A DNA stretch of 54,801 nt from Prolixibacteraceae bacterium (GCA_003457135.1 DMSQ01000050.1:1-54801), one strand, 5' to 3'; numbered from the stretch's first letter, positions 44,376 to 52,578 are shown. The notes: generated by a model from the letters alone, not told the origin. A program made the numbers and translations.

Positions 44376-44516
44376 CTTGAAAAACTTGCAGTTGGCGACA
44401 CTGTTGAAAATTTAGTTGATGCTTACCCCGGAATAACAAAGGATGACATAGCTGCATGTCTGGTGTTTGCAAAAAATTCCATAAAAAACGAGATTATTAT
44501 TTCAAAAGCCTCGTGA
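44361..44516 (+). pseudogene. C-terminal remnant of a DUF433 antitoxin-like gene
   Basis: The plus strand reads ADLILEKLAVGDTVENL, then VDAYPGITKDDIAACLVFA and a stop at 44514. This is the C-terminal two thirds of a DUF433 domain (LILExLAxGxTxExLLxxYP). The N-terminal part and start codon are missing, with an in-frame stop upstream. DUF433 proteins are usually antitoxins of PIN-like toxins; no toxin remains. Confidence 0.65.
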
Positions 44517-44575
44517 AATGAATCTTGTTGCGGATGAGAATGAGTGACTGTTCGAAAATTGCAAATAGTACTGTT

Positions 44576-44724
44576 TGTCCGTTAGGACATGAATGTCAAT
44601 AGAAAATAAGATAAAATGAAATTATTGTCCGTCAGGACATAGACCAGATTTTGTTAATTCCCTACTACGGGAAAAGGATTGATTCCATCTCACAAATTCT
44701 ATTGACATGTATCTCCTACGGAGA
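44576..44724. repeat. Array of four small palindromes within a 12-bp inverted repeat
   Basis: TGTCC-GTTA-GGACA (44576-44589), TGTCC-GTCA-GGACA (44626-44639), TTCCC-TACTAC-GGGAA (44658-44673) and TCTCC-TAC-GGAGA (44712-44724) are four short palindromes sharing the form CC-Y/G-T-A-GG. ATGTCAATAGAA (44593-44604) and TTCTATTGACAT (44697-44708) form a perfect inverted pair around the middle two. It looks like a REP-type repeat cluster. Confidence 0.6.
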
Positions 44725-44842
44725 AAATTTTAACAGTCGCTAAAAATAATTTTGACAAGTTTGTAAAGATGGAATCTTTACTTTTACCCACCATCGAAGC
44801 ATTTTTAAGTCCTCCCCCTGCGGGGAGGATTTAGGTGGGGCT

Positions 44843-46159
44843 TCATTTCCTGAATCTTCTTTCCTTAGCTTTGTCTTTTGGCAGGATTCGTTTTTCTTTT
44901 TTTTGTGCCCGTCCGGGTGAAAATTTTTTCTCGTGGAATGCTCCTTTAAAAGTCGGATCTTCCACTCTTTTCTGACGGTCTATTTCGCGTAGCTGATCCT
45001 GGTTTTCTTCTTTTTTGGTTGCAATCATATCCAAATCTGCCGGAAGTTCAAGTCTGGGAATTTTCATCCGGATCAGGTCTTCAATTTTACGGAGGTTGTA
45101 TTCTTCTGCCGGATTTACCAGCGTGATGGCAGTCCCGACATTGTTAGCCCGCGCAGTACGCCCGATTCGGTGAACGTAGTCTTCGTGGTTGGAGGGAATG
45201 TCGAAATTGATCACATGGCTGATCATATCCACATCAATTCCGCGTGATGAAATATCGGTGGTAATCAGAATGCGGACAACACCGCTTTTAAAGGCATTGA
45301 TTGCATTTATTCGTGTACTCTGCCCTTTGTTCGAATGCATAATCCGCTTTTCGCCTTCTGACCGTCGTTTGATGATCTTGAAGACCTGTTCTGCATTTTC
45401 TTTGGTCCCGACGAAAATAATCACCCTCGAAAATATTTCTTCATCGCGAAGCAAATAGTTGATGAGGTTTAATTTGGTCTGGAAATTCGGCACACGGTAA
45501 TAGACCTGATCAATCAGTTCCGCAGGGGTAGCCGATGGGGCCACTTCAACACGTTCAGGAAAATCGAGAAATTCATGGCTCATTTCCTCAACTTTCTCAT
45601 TGAAAGTAGCCGAAAATAAAAGGTTTTGGCGTTTCAGCGGAAGTACTTCAAGGAAATTACGGATTTGAGGCATAAAGCCCATGTCAAGCATCCGGTCGGC
45701 CTCGTCAATAACCAGAGTCTTGACTTTTTTAAACGAAACAGCTTCGGCGCGGTACAAATCCCACAAGCGTCCGGGTGTGGCGACCAGAATGTCAACACCG
45801 GGTTTAATCAATTCAGCATGTTTAGTCCAGCCAACACCCCCATAAACAGTAGCACGACGCAGATTGGTGAATTTGGTCAGGTCTTCGAGATCTTCGCCAA
45901 CCTGAATGGCCAGTTCGCGGGTTGGAACCAGGACGATGGCACGAGGATCGTTTCCTTCAGCTTTAATCAGTTTCATGATGAGCGGAATGAAATAAGCGGC
46001 TGTTTTGCCCGTGCCTGTTTGTGCAATTCCCAGCACATCCGCTCCCGAACGGATCACCGGAATAGCCTTCTCCTGAATGGGAGTTGGTTCGGTAAAACCC
46101 ATCTCCTCAATCGCTTTTAAAACCGACTTGCTTATTTTTAAATCTTCGAATGTGGTCAT
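44843..46159 (-). CDS. DEAD-box ATP-dependent RNA helicase
   Basis: A 438-residue helicase for RNA remodelling. Q motif (FEDLKISKSVLKAIEEMGF, PTPIQEKAIP), motif I AQTGTGKT, Ia PTRELA, II DEAD in VIDEADRMLDMGF, III SAT, V DISSRGID, VI HRIGRTAR. The C-terminal tail is basic (KKEKRILPKDKAKERRFRK), as in RhlE-type members. The start is set at the ATG at 46159: an exact -7 element lies four bases upstream, and the longer reading frame from 46186 would include the promoter. Confidence 0.96.
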   Translation of the reverse strand: MTTFEDLKISKSVLKAIEEMGFTEPTPIQEKAIPVIRSGADVLGIAQTGTGKTAAYFIPLIMKLIKAEGNDPRAIVLVPTRELAIQVGEDLEDLTKFTNLRRATVYGGVGWTKHAELIKPGVDILVATPGRLWDLYRAEAVSFKKVKTLVIDEADRMLDMGFMPQIRNFLEVLPLKRQNLLFSATFNEKVEEMSHEFLDFPERVEVAPSATPAELIDQVYYRVPNFQTKLNLINYLLRDEEIFSRVIIFVGTKENAEQVFKIIKRRSEGEKRIMHSNKGQSTRINAINAFKSGVVRILITTDISSRGIDVDMISHVINFDIPSNHEDYVHRIGRTARANNVGTAITLVNPAEEYNLRKIEDLIRMKIPRLELPADLDMIATKKEENQDQLREIDRQKRVEDPTFKGAFHEKKFSPGRAQKKEKRILPKDKAKERRFRK

Positions 46160-46163
46160 GTTG

Positions 46164-46171
46164 CAAAGATA
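46164..46171 (-). promoter_or_regulatory. -7 element of the DEAD-box helicase gene
   Basis: Minus strand TATCTTTG, exact TAnnTTTG, ending four bases before the ATG at 46159; the transcript should be leaderless if this element is used. Confidence 0.55.
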
Positions 46172-46231
46172 GCGGCAAATATTCAATTTCCTAAAAGGGA
46201 ATACACGGAAGGAAAGTATCCTTAATTTTTA

Positions 46232-46239
46232 TAGATTTG
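46232..46239 (+). promoter_or_regulatory. -7 element of the mntA-HEPN pair
   Basis: TAGATTTG, exact TAnnTTTG, ending four bases before the ATG at 46244; again a predicted leaderless transcript. Confidence 0.55.
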
Positions 46240-46243
46240 TATT

Positions 46244-46555
46244 ATGGAATTAGTTGAACGAAATAGAGATCAGTTAATAGAACTTTGTGTTAACCATAAG
46301 GTTGGACAATTATATATTTTTGGTTCTGCACTTACAAATCAATTTAACGAATCAAGTGACATGGATTTTTTAGTGCAGTTTGGTCGGATTGATTTATTAG
46401 AGTATTTTGACAATTACATGGACTTTAAAGAACAACTAGAGACTTTGTTCGGACGGTCAGTTGATTTGATTGAGAATCAGGCAATAAAGAATCCAATTTT
46501 CAGAAGAGTCATTGATCGTGAAAAACAATTGATTTATGAACGAAAAAGTGCTTAA
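46244..46555 (+). CDS. MntA-type nucleotidyltransferase antitoxin
   Basis: A 103-residue minimal nucleotidyltransferase. The catalytic pattern G-S-x10-D-x-D is present as FGSALTNQFNESSDMDF, with the third acidic residue in SVDLIE. In MntA/HepT modules the antitoxin adds AMP to a tyrosine of the HEPN ribonuclease. It overlaps the HEPN frame by 20 bases. The enzyme looks intact although its partner is frameshifted. Confidence 0.9.
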   Translation: MELVERNRDQLIELCVNHKVGQLYIFGSALTNQFNESSDMDFLVQFGRIDLLEYFDNYMDFKEQLETLFGRSVDLIENQAIKNPIFRRVIDREKQLIYERKSA

Positions 46556-46873
46556 ATGTCTTTACGACATCAAATTCGCAGTAGATGAGATTGATTCTTT
46601 CTTTATTGGTCGAGAGAAACGATTTGATAATTATTCACAGGATATATTGCTAAAACGCGCCATTGAAAGGGATTTGGAAATTATTGGAGAAGAATGAATC
46701 GGATATTGAAGGAATCTCCTGATTTTAAGGTTGAGAATGCAAAACGAATTGTTGGATTACGAAATCAAATCATTCATGGGTATGACACTGTTTCTGATGA
46801 AAATGTATGGGGAATTATTTTGATCCATTTACCAAAACTCAAAGAAGAAGTTGATTTGCTTATTCAGGAGTAA
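46536..46873 (+). pseudogene. HEPN toxin gene split by a one-base deletion
   Basis: Two frames together make a full HepT-like HEPN protein. The first (46536-46697, 53 codons) starts MNEKVLKCLYDIKFAVDEID and stops after EIIGEE. The second (46694-46873, 59 codons) starts MNRILKESPDF and contains the catalytic RNQIIHGY (R-x4-H-x-Y). Family members read IIGEAMNRI across this point; restoring one base in GAAGAATGA would join the frames. Stop and start overlap as ATGA, so a re-initiated two-part protein is possible. Both pieces are too short to be obvious alone. Confidence 0.85.
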
Positions 46874-46881
46874 TTCGCATA

Positions 46882-47991
46882 TTATTTCAACCGGTACATC
46901 TTCCCCGGCAAACTAGTAACCAAGCCTTTAAACTCAAGCCCAAGAAGCAAAGATGAAACACGGCTCATGGACAATTGGGTTTCGATGGTAATCTCATCTA
47001 CAAATCGGTCGCCTCCTTTTAGTAGGTCAATAAGTTTTTGCTCTTCAGGAGTTAATTCCACAAACAGTGAAGTTTGAAAAACCCGGTTTGATGAAGTTTT
47101 TACATCCCAGTTCATCGCTTTTTCAATGTCAGCAGCATTCTCAACCAGAACTGCTTCGTTGAGTTTGATAATTTTGTTGCAACCTTTCGAAAACGGATCA
47201 GTACTTCGGCCCGGAAAAGCAAACACATCGCGGTTGTAAGAATTGGCAATGTCGGCAGTTACCAGCGCTCCGCCTTTTTCAGCCGATTCAACAATGATTG
47301 TGGCATCAGCTAATCCGGCAATAATGCGGTTCCGGCGCAGGAAATTCTGCCTGTCAATTTTGGTTTCGCTGATAAAATCGGATAATAATCCACCATTTTC
47401 GAGCATTTTGGCGGCAATTGGAGCATGCAGCGCCGGATAAATGTTGTCCAGCCCGTGTGCAAATACACCAACTGTCGGAACATTATATTTCAGGCAGGCT
47501 TTGTGGGCATGAACGTCAATTCCATACGCAAGTCCGGAAATAACCAAAATTTGATAGCTTTTCTCCGAAAAATTCCGGATCAGTTCTTCGCAAATATCCT
47601 TTCCATAGTTGGTTGCGTTCCGGGTTCCAACCACCGAAATAATACGCCGTTCGTTCAGATTTGCATTTCCTCTGAAATATAGTATGATCGGGGCATCGCT
47701 GCAATTTTTTAAGCGCGCCGGGTAGTTATCATCCAGATAAAAGAAAGTCTGGATCTGGTTTTTCAGGATGAAATCAACTTCACGTTTAGCGCGGTCAAGT
47801 ACATTTTGCCGCACTACTTTTTTTGCATTTATTTCTCCAACTCCAGGAATTTTCATCAGGTTTTTTTCTTTTTCCTGAAAAACTCCCTCTACACTACCAA
47901 CGTAAGCAATCAGGTTGCGGGCGGTAACTGCACCGATTCCGGGAATCAGTGAAATGGCTATTTTATGGGGGAGGTCACCGGAAATTTCCAT
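46882..47991 (-). CDS. dprA: DNA-processing protein DprA
   Basis: A 369-residue protein that loads RecA onto incoming single-stranded DNA during transformation and aids recombination. N-terminal helix-hairpin-helix region (SLIPGIGAVTARNLIAYVG), Rossmann-like core with VVGTRNATNYG, VISGLAYGIDVHAHKACL, ESAEKGGALVTADIANSYNRDVFAFPG-type DprA core (here split as GGALVTA and DVFAFPG), and a C-terminal winged-helix (GDRFVDEITIETQLSMSRVS). All parts complete. No other competence gene is nearby. Confidence 0.97.
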   Translation of the reverse strand: MEISGDLPHKIAISLIPGIGAVTARNLIAYVGSVEGVFQEKEKNLMKIPGVGEINAKKVVRQNVLDRAKREVDFILKNQIQTFFYLDDNYPARLKNCSDAPIILYFRGNANLNERRIISVVGTRNATNYGKDICEELIRNFSEKSYQILVISGLAYGIDVHAHKACLKYNVPTVGVFAHGLDNIYPALHAPIAAKMLENGGLLSDFISETKIDRQNFLRRNRIIAGLADATIIVESAEKGGALVTADIANSYNRDVFAFPGRSTDPFSKGCNKIIKLNEAVLVENAADIEKAMNWDVKTSSNRVFQTSLFVELTPEEQKLIDLLKGGDRFVDEITIETQLSMSRVSSLLLGLEFKGLVTSLPGKMYRLK

Positions 47992-48033
47992 TTTGTAAGA
48001 TTTACCATAAAAATAAGAAATCCTCAGCTCAAA

Positions 48034-48495
48034 TTAAATTCCCTTCCGGTTATTATTTCTGATTTCGGATAAGGCTGAATTGATTTTTTCAATTTCGTCC
48101 TTACTCAAGGCGGCCAAACTTACAGAAGGATATTCTGCAATTCCGCGTTTGGTTTTGATTGCTATGTGAAGGTCGCTAAATCCCATTGTTCTTTCAATCC
48201 TGAAGTTAACTAAGGCCTGATGTGCAAACTCGATTGATTCGTATTCTTTTTTCATGATGGAAATAACCTGATAATACCTGATTAAAACTTTACCGTTATT
48301 TGTGCTGAAGTACACATAGCAAAGGTTGGCATACATGGAAATTCCGACATAGGCAGCAAAAACACCGGCAGTTATCAAAACTGCTACATCCATCTTTAAC
48401 CATAGAAATATCAGGCCAATAAGGACTACTGCAATTCCTGAAAAGTTAAATGCACGTTTGATTTTCTTGCTTCTTTTTTGATTCGATATTTCCAT
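48034..48495 (-). CDS. Small membrane protein with PH-like domain
   Basis: A 153-residue protein: two membrane helices (about residues 17-50, hydrophobic core VVLIGLIFLWL and AVLITAGVFAAYVGI) followed by about 100 residues that alternate strands and end in a helix (LAALSKDEIEKINSALSEI). The layout suggests a bacterial PH-like domain, but no family is firmly recognised. It lies 42 bases upstream of dprA on the same strand and is divergent from aroB. Confidence 0.75.
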   Translation of the reverse strand: MEISNQKRSKKIKRAFNFSGIAVVLIGLIFLWLKMDVAVLITAGVFAAYVGISMYANLCYVYFSTNNGKVLIRYYQVISIMKKEYESIEFAHQALVNFRIERTMGFSDLHIAIKTKRGIAEYPSVSLAALSKDEIEKINSALSEIRNNNRKGI

Positions 48496-48563
48496 GATTT
48501 CTGATAAAATTGTAAATATTCATGCCTTTTGACTGACAAATTCTAACCATTAACAAATTAGCT

Positions 48564-48571
48564 TAACTTTG
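48564..48571 (+). promoter_or_regulatory. -7 element of aroB
   Basis: TAACTTTG, exact TAnnTTTG, 23 bases before the aroB ATG. Confidence 0.6.
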
Positions 48572-48594
48572 CCGAAAGTCTAATTGAAACGCAC

Positions 48595-49686
48595 ATGACT
48601 GACTCAAAAGTACATTCAAATATCATCTTTTCACAGCAGATTGATACTGAACTACGGAAAATTGTTCAAAAATATCCCGCCGGAAAGGTGTTTTTACTTA
48701 CCGATCAAACGGCTGCGGGATATTGCCTGCCACTGATACAAGCTGTCCTGGATGAGTTTTCGGTAAAACAAATTGCAATTCCTTCAGGCGAAGAAAACAA
48801 GAATATTCAATCGGTTGGGCTGGTTTGGGATTTTCTAAGCAACAACGGAGCTGACCGTAAATCGCTGCTCATCAACATTGGTGGCGGAATGCTGACCGAT
48901 TTGGGCGGTTTTGCTGCGTCAACTTTCAAACGCGGATTGGATTTTATCAACATTCCAACCACTTTGCTGGCGCAGGTTGATGCTTCATTAGGCGGAAAAA
49001 CAGGTTTCAACTTCAACGGACTTAAGAATGAGATTGGAGTGTTTATGGAGCCGAATTCGGTACTTATCAATACCAATTTCCTGAAAACAATTGATCGCGA
49101 GAATTTCCTTTCGGGTTATGCTGAAATGCTGAAACATGGGCTGATTAAAAGTAGGGAACATTGGGATGAACTGCTGGCTTATGATATGGAAAAAATAGAC
49201 TATGATGCGCTTCAGGAAATAATTGCCCATTCGGTTGCAGTAAAAGAATGGCACGTGCTGAACGATCTGACCGAACAAAATATCCGGAAAGCACTGAACT
49301 TCGGACATACTGTTGGTCATGCATTCGAAAGTTATGCCATGAAAACCAGTCGCCCGATTTTACACGGTTACGCAGTTGTTTACGGAATGATTGCCGAACT
49401 TTACTTGTCGGTCAAACAATGCGGACTGGGAATCGGGGAGTTGAACAGCATCTCATCGTGGATGATCAACAAATACGGAAAATTCGAAATTCAGGAAAAC
49501 GATTTTGAAGCTTTGTACCAACTCATGACTCATGATAAAAAGAATGAAGGTCAACGTATTAATTTCACGCTCATTCCTGAGATCGGGAAAGTGGAAATCA
49601 ATGTGGATTGTTCGAAAGAGCTGATTATTGAAGCGCTAAAATATTATAAAAATTGCGGGTTACGGGATACGAGTTCCGAGTTGTAA
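48595..49686 (+). CDS. aroB: 3-dehydroquinate synthase
   Basis: A 363-residue NAD- and zinc-dependent enzyme of the shikimate pathway converting DAHP to 3-dehydroquinate. SGEENKN, GGGMLTDLGGFAASTFKRG, TTLLAQVDASLGGKTGFNF and the zinc-binding NFGHTVGHAFE are present. The last 10 residues (CGLRDTSSEL) are encoded by the heptamer repeat that follows and do not look like AroB, so the repeat seems to have replaced the original C-terminus. aroA follows 44 bases downstream on the same strand. Confidence 0.97.
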   Translation: MTDSKVHSNIIFSQQIDTELRKIVQKYPAGKVFLLTDQTAAGYCLPLIQAVLDEFSVKQIAIPSGEENKNIQSVGLVWDFLSNNGADRKSLLINIGGGMLTDLGGFAASTFKRGLDFINIPTTLLAQVDASLGGKTGFNFNGLKNEIGVFMEPNSVLINTNFLKTIDRENFLSGYAEMLKHGLIKSREHWDELLAYDMEKIDYDALQEIIAHSVAVKEWHVLNDLTEQNIRKALNFGHTVGHAFESYAMKTSRPILHGYAVVYGMIAELYLSVKQCGLGIGELNSISSWMINKYGKFEIQENDFEALYQLMTHDKKNEGQRINFTLIPEIGKVEINVDCSKELIIEALKYYKNCGLRDTSSEL

Positions 49687-49721
49687 ATTGTCCCCCGTAA
49701 CACGAAACTCGCAACCCGAAA
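49656..49721. repeat. Inverted heptamer array between aroB and aroA
   Basis: Four adjoining heptamers CGGGTTA, CGGGATA, CGAGTTC, CGAGTTG (49656-49683) face four of the opposite sense, CCCGTAA, CACGAAA, CTCGCAA, CCCGAAA (49694-49721). AAAATTG just before the first and CAATTTT just after the last make an outer 7-bp stem. The left arm is the end of the aroB coding sequence. A hairpin of about 30 paired bases is expected. Confidence 0.75.
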
Positions 49722-49730
49722 CAATTTTCC

Positions 49731-50966
49731 ATGAAATACCTCGTCTCCAAGTCTGACCAAACACTGAAAGGAAGCATCGTTCTTCCCGGTTCGAAAAGCA
49801 TTGCCAACAGAGCGCTGATTATTCATGCGTTGAGCGATAGCCCCTACCCGATTGAAAATCTTTCGGACAGCGATGATACGCAGGTGATGGAAAAGGTTTT
49901 CAATTCAAATTCCAATCATTTCGATATTGGCCATGCCGGTACGGCCATGCGTTTCCTGACTGCCTACCTTTCTCAGATTGTGGGCGAGTGGACCCTTACC
50001 GGTTCCGAGCGCATGAAACAGCGGCCAATCGGAATTCTGGTTGATGCCTTGAATAAACTCGGGGCAAAAATTGAATACCTCGAAAATGAAGGTTTCCCTC
50101 CGCTGAAAATTTACGGTTCGCACCTAAAAGGCTGTGTTTTGGAACTGGATGGAAGCGTGAGCAGTCAATATATTTCGGCGCTTCTAATGATTGCGCCAAC
50201 TATTGAAAATGGCCTGACTTTGAGACTGATGAATAAAATCACTTCGCGTCCGTACATCGAAATGACACTGAAACTGATGGAGCAATTCGGCGTTCAGCAT
50301 ATTTGGAAAGGAAATGAAATCCGAATTTCAGAACAAAAATATAAGGCTCTTCCTTTTTCGGTTGAGGCTGATTGGTCGGGAGCTTCGTATTGGTACGAGA
50401 TGGCTGTTTTGGCAGACGATGTGGAGGTTGAACTGATTGGTTTGCGTACCGAAAGTTTGCAGGGCGATGCCATGATTGCCAAATGGTTCGAACAACTTGG
50501 AATCCAAACTTCGACAACTACAAAAGGCTCGCGACTGATCAAAAACGGACAACCACTCCCGAAATTTTTGCAGTTAAATTTTATTGAAAACCCTGATGTG
50601 GCGCAGACATTCGCTGTTCTGTGCGTGATGAAACAAATCCCGTTTCATTTTAGCGGACTGGAAACTTTGAAAATAAAGGAAACCAACCGCATTGCCGCCC
50701 TACAGGACGAACTGGCCAAATTTGGCGCACAGGTTGCCGAACCGGCACACGGAGAATTAAAATGGGACGGGACTTTCCCACTCGAAAAAAAAACCGTTCC
50801 TGAAATTGAAACTTACCACGATCACCGCATGGCTATGGCATTTGCACCGGCCTGTCAAATATTTGGTCCAATCGCTATTCTCGATCCGATGGTTGTAACC
50901 AAATCGTATCCGGGCTTTTGGAAAGATTTGAAAAAAGTGGGGTTTGAAATTGAAACCGATGCCTAA
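49731..50966 (+). CDS. aroA: 3-phosphoshikimate 1-carboxyvinyltransferase (EPSP synthase)
   Basis: A 411-residue enzyme that condenses shikimate-3-phosphate with phosphoenolpyruvate. Shikimate-3-phosphate binding LPGSKSIANRAL at residues 18-29, PEP-binding GHAGTAMRFLTAYL, LTGSERMKQRPI, the SSQYISALLM segment, and the C-terminal TNRIAALQDEL and DHRMAMAFAP. All active-site motifs are present. Same strand as aroB, probably co-transcribed through the heptamer hairpin. Confidence 0.97.
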   Translation: MKYLVSKSDQTLKGSIVLPGSKSIANRALIIHALSDSPYPIENLSDSDDTQVMEKVFNSNSNHFDIGHAGTAMRFLTAYLSQIVGEWTLTGSERMKQRPIGILVDALNKLGAKIEYLENEGFPPLKIYGSHLKGCVLELDGSVSSQYISALLMIAPTIENGLTLRLMNKITSRPYIEMTLKLMEQFGVQHIWKGNEIRISEQKYKALPFSVEADWSGASYWYEMAVLADDVEVELIGLRTESLQGDAMIAKWFEQLGIQTSTTTKGSRLIKNGQPLPKFLQLNFIENPDVAQTFAVLCVMKQIPFHFSGLETLKIKETNRIAALQDELAKFGAQVAEPAHGELKWDGTFPLEKKTVPEIETYHDHRMAMAFAPACQIFGPIAILDPMVVTKSYPGFWKDLKKVGFEIETDA

Positions 50967-51210
50967 AGGCAAACGGGTATATGTTTTTTCAGTTCTTTAG
51001 AAGATTCTTTTTATTCGATTTACTATTTCTATTATTTTTCTATATTCAGAAAGTATAAGAATTTATTTAGCAGTACTTTAAGCATATTTATTTCGTAACT
51101 TTAATGATTAAAGGTACGTTACACTAATAAAGTAACGAGCGATAAATCTTGAATTTTTAGCCTTCATTATCATTAATTCGGATATTTTTCAAAACATTAA
51201 AGTATCAAAA

Positions 51211-51737
51211 ATGGCAGACTCAATTTTTCACAACAAATTGTACTTTTAGTAACGGATAAACTCATTCTCGGTGCTCTCATAGGTGTTGCCGGATTATGGG
51301 CAACACGTTTACTGGAACGTTATAAAACCAGTCAGGCAATTAGGGAGGAGGTTGCCAAAGAAAGAATTAGACGATTGTCAGTAATCTGGGAAGAAATTGC
51401 AGCAATCAGACAAGAATATACTTTGATGCATATTCATGCAGTTGCTGCTGCTATATCTAAGTCGAACCCAGAAGAAATTAAAGAAATGTATGAGCAATTC
51501 AGCGAAAAAACAGATAAAATAATTATTGATATTCGGAATAACAGATTCTGGCTTGGTAATAAACTTTGGAATCTTCATCAGGAATACCTGCAGAATTTCA
51601 ATTCTATGATTTCCAGAGCAAAAAGTTTAATCCTAAATAAGAATTTCAATTCAGAAACGGTAGAAGAATTGCATAACCTCGTAAAAAAAGAAGATCAGAG
51701 TCGTTTAGATATTGAAGATGTTATAAGAATGTTATAA
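51211..51737 (+). pseudogene. Small membrane-anchored coiled-coil protein, frameshifted near its start
   Basis: The long frame reads IVLLVTDKLILGALIGVAG (a membrane helix), then WATRLLERYKTSQAIREEVAKE and a helical cytoplasmic part to IEDVIRML, but it has no good start: only a TTG at 51375 well inside the protein. An ATG at 51211 begins MADSIF in the neighbouring frame and stops at 51249. One added T in the five-T run 51224-51228 would join both into a 175-residue protein. No family recognised; similar small anchored helical proteins are often of unknown function. A sequencing error in the T run is the main alternative to real decay. Confidence 0.7.
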
Positions 51738-51951
51738 ATTACATCGAAACATTTTCATTTTCATGAAAATTCTCACATAATTAAATACCTTTTAAAACAC
51801 TGTATTCCATTAAATTCAGTCTTTAATTCTAAAACAATCCCAACAAGATTTGGGCTTAACCTTACTTATCTCTTTTTTGTCCAGGAGTCAAATGTTTTAA
51901 GTTAAGCGCTTAGCGTTTCAAAACCGCTTAGCGCATAATGATCAGGTTATC

Positions 51952-52392
51952 TTATCTCTTTTTCTGAAAAAACTCCCTTATTAATTGAGCACACTCGTTT
52001 TCCAACACTCCAAAAACCAATTCTGTTTTGGGATGCAATGCTTCAGGCGCAAATTTGCGGAATCCACGTTTTTCGTCGGATGCGCCATAAACCATTTTGC
52101 CAATCTGCGACCAGCCCAGGGCCCCGGCACACATCACGCAAGGTTCGATGGTAACATACAAAATACATTCGTTCAGGTATTTCCCTCCCAAAAGATTGGC
52201 TGCGGCAGTAATAGCCTGCATTTCGGCATGGGCGGTCACGTCGTTCAGTGTTTCAGTCAGGTTGTGTGCACGGGCAATGATCCGGTTTTGAGAAACAATC
52301 ACCGCTCCAACCGGAATTTCTCCTTCCTGAAAACCCTGTTCAGCTTCCTGAAGCGCCCGCCGCATAAAATATTCGTCGTTAAAAAGTTCCAT
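51952..52392 (-). CDS. tadA: tRNA-specific adenosine deaminase
   Basis: A 146-residue zinc deaminase that converts A34 to inosine in tRNA-Arg(ACG). Catalytic HAEMQA and zinc-binding PCVMCAGAL are present, and the start MELFNDEYFMRRAL and length are normal. Deaminases of guanine or other bases share the fold, but the HAE/PCxxC spacing and the FGVLENECAQLI end fit TadA. Confidence 0.95.
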   Translation of the reverse strand: MELFNDEYFMRRALQEAEQGFQEGEIPVGAVIVSQNRIIARAHNLTETLNDVTAHAEMQAITAAANLLGGKYLNECILYVTIEPCVMCAGALGWSQIGKMVYGASDEKRGFRKFAPEALHPKTELVFGVLENECAQLIREFFQKKR

Positions 52393-52420
52393 GAGGTAAT
52401 CAAGTAAAAAGTAAAAAAGG

Positions 52421-52428
52421 CAAAATTA
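52421..52428 (-). promoter_or_regulatory. -7 element of tadA
   Basis: Minus strand TAATTTTG, exact TAnnTTTG, 28 bases before the tadA ATG. Confidence 0.55.
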
Positions 52429-52578
52429 AAAAGTTAATTGGTTGTTGAGATGTTACAGGAACATTGAAATAACAACTAATCCAATATCTGGAAATAAATA
52501 ACTGGCAGTAAAAGTGTATCTCAGGATCACTTTTACTCTTAATCTGACATTTGCCCGCATATTATTCCAAAAACTGCT

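Larger units (their letters stand above)
44175..44848. repeat. Direct repeat bracketing the remnant-rich region
   Basis: The word run AGCATTTTTAAG followed by AGGTGGGGCTTC and TTTC occurs at 44175-44203 and again at 44796-44848. In the second copy the two halves are separated by about 22 bases containing the palindrome CCTCCCC-CTG-CGGGGAGG type hairpin (44811-44828). The right copy runs into the last codons of the helicase gene. Confidence 0.6.

Noticed and set aside
49656..49721. A CRISPR array
   Set aside because: Units are seven bases long, adjoining and inverted in the second half, with no spacers and no cas genes in the window.
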